A stretch of DNA of 64,000 nucleotides. Source: an uncultured Bacteroidota bacterium. GTDB lineage: Bacteria > Bacteroidota > Bacteroidia > Flavobacteriales > Flavobacteriaceae. The stretch lies in contig CACNQJ010000004.1 in the NCBI GenBank assembly GCA_902622575.1, positions 51,991 through 115,990 of the forward strand, in the 5' to 3' direction. The notes under the pieces were generated by a model. The model made no database searches. It was not told where the DNA came from and worked only from the letters and a program-made list of their open reading frames with translations. Below, one piece after another: positions 28,358-37,180 of this stretch. The position numbers and the translations under genes were made by a program. How positions within the stretch are numbered: position 1 is the stretch's first letter; every line of letters starts with the position of its first letter.

Positions 28358-30052
28358 CTAGAGTATTTCTACGAAAAGGCCTTTATTGGTTTTTGAAACT
28401 TTAACTAAATTATTTTTTGTTAGTTGTTTTATGCTTTTGTCCCATTTTTTGTTACTTAAACCAGCAAATTCTTTTAAAGTTTTCAAATCAATTTTTTTTG
28501 ACGTATTTACCTTATCAAAAATTAATTTTTCATGTTCGTTTAATTCAATTTTAGGCTCATTTTCAGGCTTCATTTGAGGAAAAAATATAACTTCTTGAAT
28601 AGACCTATGGTTTGTTAGTAACATAACAAGCCTATCAATACCTATTCCAATTCCAGATGTTGGTGGCATTCCATATTCTAATGATCTAATAAAATCATGA
28701 TCAATAAACATAGCTTCTTCATCTCCTTTTTCAGAAAGTTTTAATTGTTCTTCAAATCTTTCAAGTTGATCTATTGGGTCATTTAGTTCTGAATATGCAT
28801 TAGCAATTTCACTACCATTAATTAATAACTCAAATCTTTCAGTGAGTAATGGGTTATTTCTATGTTCCTTTGTTAGCGGACTCATCTCTTTGGGATAATC
28901 AATTATAAATGTTGGTTGAATGAATTTTGATTCGCATTTTTCACCAAATATCTCGTCAATTATTTTTCCTTTACCCATTGTTTCGTTTATTTCAACGCCT
29001 ATTTTTTTTGCAGCATCAGATAACTCGTTCTCATTCATTGATAAAGCATCAATTCCAGTCTCTTGTTTAATTGCATCGATAATTCCAATTTTTTTATAGG
29101 GCCCCTTGAAATTTATTTTATTCTCACCAAATTCAATTTCAGAGCTTCCGTTACTATCGATAGCAACTTTCTCAAGAAGCTTCTCAGTGAAACTCATCAT
29201 CCAATTGTAATCTTTGTATGCTACATAAAACTCTAGATTTGTAAACTCAGGATTATGAGATCTGTCCATACCTTCATTTCTAAAATCTTTGGCAAATTCA
29301 AAAACTCCATCAAAACCACCAACAATAAGTCTTTTTAAATATAATTCGTTTGCTATCCTCATGTAAAGCGGAATATTTAATGTGTTGTGATGGGTTATAA
29401 ATGGCTTTGCTGCAGCACCACCAGGAATGGGCTGTAGAATTGGTGTTTCTACCTCAATAAAATTTTCATTTTCAAGTGATTTTCTGATTGAGGAAATTAT
29501 TTTTGATCTTTTTATGAATGTATCTTTGACATTCTTATTAACTATTAAATCGACATATCTCTGCCTGTAGCGTAGCTCTGGTGATGTGAATTCATCATAT
29601 ATATTTCCTTCAGAGTCAGTTTTTGGAAGAGGTAATGGTTTAAGTGACTTTGAAAGCAATTTAAAATCTTTAACCATGATTGTCATTTCTCCAACCTTTG
29701 TTTTAAATAATTCTCCCTCAATTCCAATAATATCGCCTATATCTAATAATTTTTTATAAAGATCATTGTATTTACTTTTGTCATCTCCAGTACAAATTTC
29801 GTCTCTGTTAAAGTAAACCTGGATTCGACCAAAACTATCTTGTAATTCAGCGAAACTAGCATTACCCTGAATTCTTCTAGACATCAGCCTACCAGCTAAT
29901 ACAACTTTATTGCCTTCAATAAAATTAGACTTAATTATTTTTGAATTACTGGTTGTTTTAAATAATTCTGCAGGGTATGGGTTTATACCTAGCTCTCTAA
30001 TCTTTTCGAGCTTTTCACGCCTAATTAGCTCTTGTTCAGAAAGGTTTGACAT
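28358..30052 (-). CDS. lysS: Lysine--tRNA ligase (class II) with C-terminal extension
   Basis: Charges tRNA-Lys. With the ATG at 30052 it has 564 residues. The N-terminal OB fold (GRLMSRRIQGNASFAELQD) binds the anticodon; class II motifs include FRNEGMDRSHNPEFTNLEFY and the final GIGIGIDRLVMLL. Catalysis ends near residue 500; about 60 further residues look like a winged helix (LKTLKEFAGLSNKKWDKSI), an addition also known from other Bacteroidota LysRS. A TATATTTG element lies only 7 bases before the ATG; an in-frame TTG at 30061 overlaps that element and is less likely. Confidence 0.96.
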   Translation of the reverse strand: MSNLSEQELIRREKLEKIRELGINPYPAELFKTTSNSKIIKSNFIEGNKVVLAGRLMSRRIQGNASFAELQDSFGRIQVYFNRDEICTGDDKSKYNDLYKKLLDIGDIIGIEGELFKTKVGEMTIMVKDFKLLSKSLKPLPLPKTDSEGNIYDEFTSPELRYRQRYVDLIVNKNVKDTFIKRSKIISSIRKSLENENFIEVETPILQPIPGGAAAKPFITHHNTLNIPLYMRIANELYLKRLIVGGFDGVFEFAKDFRNEGMDRSHNPEFTNLEFYVAYKDYNWMMSFTEKLLEKVAIDSNGSSEIEFGENKINFKGPYKKIGIIDAIKQETGIDALSMNENELSDAAKKIGVEINETMGKGKIIDEIFGEKCESKFIQPTFIIDYPKEMSPLTKEHRNNPLLTERFELLINGSEIANAYSELNDPIDQLERFEEQLKLSEKGDEEAMFIDHDFIRSLEYGMPPTSGIGIGIDRLVMLLTNHRSIQEVIFFPQMKPENEPKIELNEHEKLIFDKVNTSKKIDLKTLKEFAGLSNKKWDKSIKQLTKNNLVKVSKTNKGLFVEIL

Positions 30053-30058
30053 TTTTAT

Positions 30059-30066
30059 CAAATATA
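30059..30066 (-). promoter_or_regulatory. Putative -7 element (TATATTTG) of lysS, implying a leaderless mRNA
   Basis: The minus strand reads TATATTTG, matching TAnnTTTG, and its last base is 7 bases from the lysS ATG. No TTG was found at the -33 spacing. Confidence 0.45.
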
Positions 30067-30091
30067 CGTATATAAGAATTATATAACGTTT

Positions 30092-30829
30092 ATGTTTTTT
30101 AATTTTATAAAAAATTTAAACCCTTTGATCAAAACAAATAAAATAAAAGTAAGAGATTTAGGAATTCTCAATTATATGGATTGTTTTGAAATTCAAAAAC
30201 AAATTCAAAATGAAATTATTCAAATCAAATTAAATAATCGAAACAAAAGTATTCCAAAAAACACACCTAACTATTTATTGTTTGTTGAACACAATCATGT
30301 ATACACATTAGGAAACAGTGGGGATAATAAAAATTTATTGTTTGATGAAAATAAACTCAAACAAAAAGGAATTCAATTTTATAAAACGAATAGAGGTGGA
30401 GATATCACATACCACGGCCCAGGTCAATTGGTATGTTATCCAATTTTAGATATGGAAAACTTTTATACTGATATTCATAGATATCTGAGAGACTTAGAGG
30501 GTATTGTTATTGAGACATTAAATTTTTTTGGAATTAAAGCTTCCGGTAATACGAATGAAACAGGTGTTTGGCTTGATGTTGGCAATATCAACGAAAGAAA
30601 AATTTGTGCAATGGGTATTAAAGTTAGTAGGTGGGTTACAATGCATGGTTTAGCATTAAATATTAATACTGATTTATCTTATTTTGATGGAATTATTCCT
30701 TGCGGAATAACTAATAAAGGTGTTACATCTATTTCGAATGAGCTTAACAAAAAAATTAATGTCAATGATGTAAAAAAAGTTTTTATTAAAAAATTTTCTG
30801 AAAAATTTAACGCAATAACTGAATTCTAA
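30092..30829 (+). CDS. lipB: Octanoyltransferase LipB
   Basis: Transfers octanoate from acyl carrier protein to lipoyl domains, the step before LipA, which is encoded at 53-54 kb in this window. The 245-residue protein has the family blocks RGGDITYHGPGQLVCYPI, KICAMGIKVSRWVTMHGLALN (with the active lysine region) and the catalytic cysteine in GIIPCGI. It is divergent from lysS across only 39 bases. Its TAA overlaps the stop of the convergent lipoprotein gene by 4 bases. Confidence 0.96.
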   Translation: MFFNFIKNLNPLIKTNKIKVRDLGILNYMDCFEIQKQIQNEIIQIKLNNRNKSIPKNTPNYLLFVEHNHVYTLGNSGDNKNLLFDENKLKQKGIQFYKTNRGGDITYHGPGQLVCYPILDMENFYTDIHRYLRDLEGIVIETLNFFGIKASGNTNETGVWLDVGNINERKICAMGIKVSRWVTMHGLALNINTDLSYFDGIIPCGITNKGVTSISNELNKKINVNDVKKVFIKKFSEKFNAITEF

Positions 30830-33150
30830 TCAATTACGTAAAGTAAAACCTCATCATCATCCCCTTTTGTAGTTATTAAATCTTGATTTTTTTCAAATGC
30901 AATATCAATATTTGATTTGGAGAAAATTGGAAAACCTCTTATCATTCCCATTTTATTAAAAAGATAAGATTGATTATCATCATCACTTCTAATGTGGTAA
31001 TATGTTTTTTCTTTGGATTTTAAAATATTTAATCCATCAAAATTTCCATAAGGAAGATTAAACTCATTATTATTTATTATAAGTTTTCCATTGCCGTGAA
31101 TTAATATATTATCATTATCAGCAAATATTTTTTGGTTTTCATCTATCAACTGCTTTGTCGAAATTTTTCCATTTAATTCAACTCTAAACAATTGATTTAG
31201 ATTATTTATATTAATTAAACTATTAGAGTTTATGAAAAAATTACTTGATTCAGTTCTAATATTTTTTGGTAATTTAATACGAATATTACCTCTTCTATCT
31301 AGAATTAATGGTGTACCATCTTCATCTACAATCGTCAAATAATCTTTATTTAATATTCTGTGATGTTTTATTTTGTGGCTAATTTCAGTTTTTAGTTTAG
31401 TCCTTTTAAATCCTTTAACATCATTAAATTTTGAATCCAACATTTTTACGCTTTTGCCGTTTTGAATTACAATTCTGTAGTTCCTGTTTTTGTCATAATC
31501 AAAAACTGATAAATACTTTTTAGATTCCGATTTTTTTAGGTCAATTCTTTTTACAAAATTTCCGTTTATGTCTAATACTATCAACTGTTTATTGGTAAGA
31601 AACATAAATTGTAATCTATTATTTTTATATAGATCGACTTGGAATATTTCACTTATTATTTTAGAATCTAATTGTCTTTCGAAAATTATTTTTTCATCAA
31701 GTCCTAACAAGATTAGTTTGAAATCAGAATCTTGAAAAATTATATTTTTTTTACCCAATTTATAATTATTGATAAACGTTGGGTTGACTATGATATCATT
31801 TGTTAGTTTCTTTGAAAATTGTAACTCTAGACCTTTCTCTTTTACCAACTCAAAACTAGGAGTTGTAAAAATTGATTTAAAAGTATTTTTTCCCTTTATT
31901 TCATAATTTAAAAACCAGTACGGAAAATCGCTACTCTCTTTTTTATTTTCATAATTAATTATTTCAAAAAATGTTGTTTTATTTGGAATTGATTTAGCAA
32001 ATTTTAAGAAATTTTCATTTTTGCTTATCAACGATTGGTTTTTATAGTTAAGTATAATGTTTTGGAGTATACCTAGGTCATCGGAAAGAATTAAAAAATT
32101 ATTGATATTTATTATGAATTTATAATTGCTAGACAGTTTAAAATTTAGAATATCAAAATCTGATAAAATTATTTTACTTGCATCGAAAATCATCTCTCCT
32201 CTGTATATATCCAATTCATTAAGATCAGAAATCAGTTTCATTACATCTGGCCGATCGTAATCAAGAATTAAAATAGATTTATTATTTATTTCCAATTGTG
32301 CAATTTCTTTAACATCATTAATAATTGAGTCCATTTTCTTATCAAGAATGTTACCATCATTCATTAAATTATTAAAGTTGTTTTCAATTACAGCCTTGTC
32401 GAAACTCATTCTTTTAAAATCAGAAAAATTGTTTGGTATAATATTTATTATCTCAGATTTTGATTTTTCCAGGCCATTTAGTATGTTAATTTCTCTGTTT
32501 TTTGCATCTTTTTGAGAAACACCCAGAATATTAATATCATCATTTTCTAAATCAAACTCATACTGAATCCAGTTTGAATATTTGTCTATATCCTCTTTAT
32601 TCAAGTTGAAGCTTAAATTTTTAAAATTTTCAGAAACGCTTAATGAAATATTTTTAGTTTTAATTGAATGTAGTTTTTCAAATTCATAGAATTCATCATT
32701 TTTGGAAAAAGTTGCATCTCTCAATACATTTTCAATTAATAGTTTATCTTGAGATAATACTAAAAAGTTATCATTTTTAGAAATGTAATAATCTTTATAC
32801 TTGTAAATTTCTGATCCATTATAATTTATTGTATCGCTTATATATTTAGTATCGATACTAGCAATATCCGATTTTTGTATAATAATACTATTAACACTGT
32901 TTTTACCACTCAGATGAAAACTATATATTAATTCAGATGATGGATTGAGTAGAGTAAAATCATCAAAATTTAGTCTGGCTGATTTGGATATAAAATTAAT
33001 AGTTTTGTAGTTAATTTTACTGACATCATCAACGCTTAAAACTAATATTGGTTTGTCTGGAATTTTTTCAATTATTGACGATTGGTCATCATATGTCTCA
33101 CATGAAAAAAAAATTAATAATAAAATTACGAGCCTTTTCAAATCTTTCAC
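30826..33150 (-). CDS. Large lipoprotein of unknown function downstream of rnhB
   Basis: A 774-residue predicted lipoprotein: signal ending LIFFSC with the cysteine at 17. The first half (about 30-440) is Asn/Ile/Lys-rich with repeated short strands and LSDDLG-like turns, faintly like DUF3352. The second half (about 460-774) has recurring strand pairs such as LIVLDINGNFVKRIDL and LILDRRGNIRIKLP, which look like beta-propeller blades. I recognise no family with certainty. It follows rnhB by 16 bases and probably shares its transcript. Its stop overlaps that of lipB. Confidence 0.75.
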   Translation of the reverse strand: MKDLKRLVILLLIFFSCETYDDQSSIIEKIPDKPILVLSVDDVSKINYKTINFISKSARLNFDDFTLLNPSSELIYSFHLSGKNSVNSIIIQKSDIASIDTKYISDTINYNGSEIYKYKDYYISKNDNFLVLSQDKLLIENVLRDATFSKNDEFYEFEKLHSIKTKNISLSVSENFKNLSFNLNKEDIDKYSNWIQYEFDLENDDINILGVSQKDAKNREINILNGLEKSKSEIINIIPNNFSDFKRMSFDKAVIENNFNNLMNDGNILDKKMDSIINDVKEIAQLEINNKSILILDYDRPDVMKLISDLNELDIYRGEMIFDASKIILSDFDILNFKLSSNYKFIININNFLILSDDLGILQNIILNYKNQSLISKNENFLKFAKSIPNKTTFFEIINYENKKESSDFPYWFLNYEIKGKNTFKSIFTTPSFELVKEKGLELQFSKKLTNDIIVNPTFINNYKLGKKNIIFQDSDFKLILLGLDEKIIFERQLDSKIISEIFQVDLYKNNRLQFMFLTNKQLIVLDINGNFVKRIDLKKSESKKYLSVFDYDKNRNYRIVIQNGKSVKMLDSKFNDVKGFKRTKLKTEISHKIKHHRILNKDYLTIVDEDGTPLILDRRGNIRIKLPKNIRTESSNFFINSNSLININNLNQLFRVELNGKISTKQLIDENQKIFADNDNILIHGNGKLIINNNEFNLPYGNFDGLNILKSKEKTYYHIRSDDDNQSYLFNKMGMIRGFPIFSKSNIDIAFEKNQDLITTKGDDDEVLLYVID

Positions 33151-33166
33151 TTACAAAAATAAAAAA

Positions 33167-33763
33167 TCAAATTTTAATTTTTAATTGTTTTTCGAGCAGA
33201 TTAAAACTATGTCTATGATGTATTGATTTTCCGTTTTTTTTAATTGCTGTTCTGTGTTTATTAGTTCCATATCCTTTATTGTTAGCCCAATCATACTCTG
33301 GAAAAAATGAATGTAGATCATTCATTAAATTATCTCTGTGAACTTTTGCAAGTATTGATGCTGCAGCAATACTTTGATAAGTATTGTCACCTTTTACAAT
33401 GCATTTATATGGTATTTGTTTTTTGGTTTTAAATTTATTCCCATCAATTATTGTGAAATCAATTTTATTTTTAATTTGATCAATTGCATTATTCATTGCT
33501 AAAAATGTTGATTCAAGTATATTTATTGTATCTATAGTTTTTGGAGATACATCAGCTATAGCATAATCTACACAAACTTCAACTATTTCATTATAGAGCT
33601 CAATTCTATTTTGTCGATTCAATTTTTTTGAGTCTCTAACATGTGGATTTTTATAATTTTTGGGTAAAACAACAGCAGCAGCAGTTATAGGCCCAGCCAA
33701 ACTACCTCTTCCAGCCTCATCTATTCCACAAACAAAGATTTTATCATTGTAGATCTTCAACAT
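33167..33763 (-). CDS. rnhB: Ribonuclease HII
   Basis: Removes ribonucleotides from DNA and RNA from RNA-DNA hybrids. The 198-residue protein begins with the diagnostic GIDEAGRGSLAGP (first two acidic ligands). It continues with the DSKKLN block, the FTIIDGNKF strand carrying the third Asp, SIAAASILAKVHRD, and the C-terminal WANNKGYGTNKHRTAI. First gene of a pair with the unknown lipoprotein; divergent from the porin gene. Confidence 0.96.
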   Translation of the reverse strand: MLKIYNDKIFVCGIDEAGRGSLAGPITAAAVVLPKNYKNPHVRDSKKLNRQNRIELYNEIVEVCVDYAIADVSPKTIDTINILESTFLAMNNAIDQIKNKIDFTIIDGNKFKTKKQIPYKCIVKGDNTYQSIAAASILAKVHRDNLMNDLHSFFPEYDWANNKGYGTNKHRTAIKKNGKSIHHRHSFNLLEKQLKIKI

Positions 33764-33817
33764 ATAAATTGAAATTAAGAGAATAATTATTTTAAATCTA
33801 TAACTTTATTAAAAATA

Positions 33818-35725
33818 ATGAGATATTTAATTTTATTATTCTGCTTTTTCAATTGTTTTATCAATTTATCACAAGATAATCCAATTAAAACTAATAGTAC
33901 ATCAGGGGGTTTTTTTAATAAAGTAAAGGACAGCATGTCTATTGAAAACTTCAAGTTTGATGTCAATAAACTAAAGAATTTTGGAATAAGTAATGATACT
34001 GTATTATTAGATACATCATTAACAATAAAAAAGTATTACGCATTTAACTACAGAAAAAAAGACAATTTTGAATTATTAAAATTTAATAATGTTGGACAGA
34101 TTTACAATAATTTAAGTTTTAATACAAGACAGAATATTTTCTCAAAAATTGGATACACAGCTAATAACCCATTATTAATCAATAAGGATGACTATAGGTT
34201 TTATGATACAGCATATCCTGTTACAGAACTTTTCTTTAAATCTGTTTTTTCTCAGGGCCAACTTACGGATGCTTTATTTACATCAAATATCAATAGAAAT
34301 ATAAATTTTTCTTTGGCTTTTAAGGCTCTAAGAAGTTTAGGAAAATACCAAAATAGTTTGTCAGGATCAAAACACTTTAGATTTGGTTTTTCCTATATAA
34401 ATAAAAATCTTGATTCCAAATTATTTTTTATAAGTCAAAAACTCGAAAGACAGGAAAACGGTGGTTTAAACGATGTCTCTTTAATAGATTTCATCTCAGG
34501 CGAGGATGAGTTCAAAGAAAGATCCAAATTGAATGTAAATTTTGAAGATGCACAAAATATTTTTCAAACACGAAACTTGTACTTAAACAATAAATTTATT
34601 TTACTAAATAAAAATAATAATCTAATTTATATGAGTCATAATCTGGATTATGAAACCACGAACAATAATTATAAACAGGACCAACCCACTTATTTGTATG
34701 GTCAAATCAATAGTGGAGAAGATGATATTAATGACCATTATAAATTCAGATCGATAAAAAATAAATTTTCAGTCTATACAAAAACCAGGTTTTTTGATGA
34801 GCTAGCTGTAGGCTATATTAATTACAATTATAATTTTTTTAGCGTTTCAGAAAACTTAGAGAAAATAACTGGTGAGAACACAAATTTAATTCATGGGAAT
34901 TTTTTAAAAAAATTTAGAAAAACAAAAATAGAATTTGATATTCATCAAAAAATTAATGGTAAAAGAGTTGGTAATAGTATTTACGTTAATTTAGAATCAC
35001 TCAGAAAAAATAGATTTAATTATAAATTATTTTTTAATATTCTACAGTACCATCCTGGGATGATTTATGATTTCTATCAAAGCGATTATTTCGACATTAA
35101 TTATAACGTAAATAATAAACTGACCGACATTAAAAATATAGGGCTTCAAATGAATTATGAAAAACTTGGAAATATAAATATTGATTTTTCTAACATTTTA
35201 AATCATTTATATTTGACTGTAAATAATACTCAACAGAACAAACTCACACCACATATAAACCAATACGACGGAGAAATAAACTACTTGAAGATCAGGTATA
35301 ATAAAGAATTTAAGTTTGGAATTTTTAGTTTCGACAATTCAATTCTTTTCCAAAATGTCTTACAAGACCAGGATATTATCAATTTACCAAAGTTATTGCT
35401 AAGAAATACCCTTTATATATCTGAAAAAGTTTTTAAAAATGTTCTTGACCTTCAAACAGGTATTAGTTTAAAAATATTTTCTAAGTATTATGCGGATGAA
35501 TACAACCCACTGTTATCAACTTTTCATATTCAAACATTGAAAAAAATAGGTGGATATCCAATTGTTGACTTTTTCATCAATGCTAAGATTAGGCAAACAA
35601 GAATATTTTTAGTTGCAGAGCACATTAATTCTTCACTTTCTGAAGGTAAATTTTTATCATCACCAACTACACCATACAGAGATAGCAGTATAAGGTTTGG
35701 AATTAAGTGGAACTTATTTAACTAG
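33818..35725 (+). CDS. Putative porin (Bacteroidota outer-membrane beta-barrel)
   Basis: A 635-residue outer-membrane protein with signal peptide (about 1-18, ending NLSQ). The body alternates polar and apolar residues in many strands rich in Tyr, Phe and Asn, the mark of a large beta-barrel, and matches the flavobacterial putative porin family in layout (YAFNYRKKDNFELLKFNNVGQ early and a terminal strand IRFGIKWNLF ending in an aromatic residue plus Asn). Substrate unknown. The 3' end overlaps gltD by 12 bases on the opposite strand. Confidence 0.82.
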   Translation: MRYLILLFCFFNCFINLSQDNPIKTNSTSGGFFNKVKDSMSIENFKFDVNKLKNFGISNDTVLLDTSLTIKKYYAFNYRKKDNFELLKFNNVGQIYNNLSFNTRQNIFSKIGYTANNPLLINKDDYRFYDTAYPVTELFFKSVFSQGQLTDALFTSNINRNINFSLAFKALRSLGKYQNSLSGSKHFRFGFSYINKNLDSKLFFISQKLERQENGGLNDVSLIDFISGEDEFKERSKLNVNFEDAQNIFQTRNLYLNNKFILLNKNNNLIYMSHNLDYETTNNNYKQDQPTYLYGQINSGEDDINDHYKFRSIKNKFSVYTKTRFFDELAVGYINYNYNFFSVSENLEKITGENTNLIHGNFLKKFRKTKIEFDIHQKINGKRVGNSIYVNLESLRKNRFNYKLFFNILQYHPGMIYDFYQSDYFDINYNVNNKLTDIKNIGLQMNYEKLGNINIDFSNILNHLYLTVNNTQQNKLTPHINQYDGEINYLKIRYNKEFKFGIFSFDNSILFQNVLQDQDIINLPKLLLRNTLYISEKVFKNVLDLQTGISLKIFSKYYADEYNPLLSTFHIQTLKKIGGYPIVDFFINAKIRQTRIFLVAEHINSSLSEGKFLSSPTTPYRDSSIRFGIKWNLFN

Positions 35726-37177
35726 AGGTAGATCCCCTTTTGTTTTTGTTGGTAAATTAGAATAGCCCATTAGGCACTCGTCGATTCTGTGAGCTGCCTC
35801 TCTTCCTTCGGAAATTGCCCAAACAATTAAAGATTGTCCTCTTCTTAAATCACCAGCAGCAAAAACTTTCTTGTCTGATGTCATAAAATTATTTGTTAAG
35901 GGAATATTAAATGAATCAGTTTTTAGATTTAAATCGTCAAATATATTTTTCTCAGGTCCAGTAAAACCAAGTGCTAGTAAAACCATATCACATGGCCATA
36001 TTTTTTCGGTGCCTTCAATTTCAATAAGTTTTGGTGCTTGACCATTAATCTTATCCCATTTGACCTCAACAGTTTTAAGTCCAACTAATTTTCCGTTTTT
36101 ATCTGAGATAAATTCTTTTGTTAAAATGGACCATCTTCTTTCACTTCCCTCCTCATGAGATGAACTGCTCTTTAAAGTAAATGGCCAATAGGGCCAAGGA
36201 TTTTCAATTGAGCGTTTTTCAGGTGGTTTGGGAAGTATTTCAAAATTAATTACAGACTTTGCTCCCTGTCTATTTGATGTTCCAATGCAGTCTGAACCTG
36301 TATCACCACCACCTATTACTATAACATTTTTATTTTTAGCATTTAGTGTTGGGTGCATCACAATTTTTTCATCAATTATCTGATTTTGGTTTTTGAGAAA
36401 ATCCATAGCTTGAACTATACCCTTAGAATTATATCCTGGAATTGGCAATCCTCTTTTAATTGTCGCACCACCACAAAGGAGAACAACATCGTTATTTTCA
36501 TATAAGTTATTAATGGAGATAGTTTTTCCCACTTCAGTTGATGTGATGAAATTAATCCCCTCTTCAACCATCAAATTAATTCTTCTGTCAATTACTGATT
36601 TATCTAATTTAAAATCTGGAATACCGTATCTTAGAAGTCCCCCAACTTTTTTATCTCTCTCATAAACAAAAACTGTATGACCAGCATAATTAAGTTGTTG
36701 AGCTGCTGCTAAGCCTGCAGGTCCTGATCCTATAATAGCTATTTTTTTACCTGTTCTTCTCTTTGGCACTTTTGCCTTAATCCAACCTTCACTAAATCCT
36801 CTTTCAACAATATATTTTTCAATTAATTCTATGGAAACAGGTGGACTAATTAAACCTAAAACACAAGCTGATTCACAAGGTGCTGGACACAATCTTCCTG
36901 TAAATTCTGGGAAATTATTAGTAGAGTGCAGAATTTCTAAAGCTTCTCTCCAACTTTTTCTGTGTACAGCATCATTAAAGTCAGGTATCATATTTCCTAG
37001 TGGACATCCGCTGTGGCAGAAAGGAACACCACAATCCATACACCTTGATCCCTGTTTTTCAATCTCATTATCTACGGGCTTAACAGTAAATTCTTTGTAG
37101 TTTTTTACTCTAGTTTGAACTGGTAGATAATCCTCTACAATCCTATCATATTCTATAAATCCTCTAACTTTTCCCAA
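35714..37177 (-). CDS. gltD: Glutamate synthase (NADPH) small subunit
   Basis: Passes electrons from NADPH through FAD and two 4Fe-4S clusters to the large subunit. The 487-residue protein has the N-terminal ferredoxin-like cysteines (CMDCGVPFCHSGCPLGN and LCPAPCESACVL), a first dinucleotide motif IAIIGSGPAGLAAAQQL near residue 148, a second VIVIGGGDTGSDC near 290, and AAGDLRRGQSLIVWAISEG at the end. It follows gltB by 3 bases. Confidence 0.97.
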   Translation of the reverse strand: MGKVRGFIEYDRIVEDYLPVQTRVKNYKEFTVKPVDNEIEKQGSRCMDCGVPFCHSGCPLGNMIPDFNDAVHRKSWREALEILHSTNNFPEFTGRLCPAPCESACVLGLISPPVSIELIEKYIVERGFSEGWIKAKVPKRRTGKKIAIIGSGPAGLAAAQQLNYAGHTVFVYERDKKVGGLLRYGIPDFKLDKSVIDRRINLMVEEGINFITSTEVGKTISINNLYENNDVVLLCGGATIKRGLPIPGYNSKGIVQAMDFLKNQNQIIDEKIVMHPTLNAKNKNVIVIGGGDTGSDCIGTSNRQGAKSVINFEILPKPPEKRSIENPWPYWPFTLKSSSSHEEGSERRWSILTKEFISDKNGKLVGLKTVEVKWDKINGQAPKLIEIEGTEKIWPCDMVLLALGFTGPEKNIFDDLNLKTDSFNIPLTNNFMTSDKKVFAAGDLRRGQSLIVWAISEGREAAHRIDECLMGYSNLPTKTKGDLPLVK

Positions 37178-37180
37178 AAC

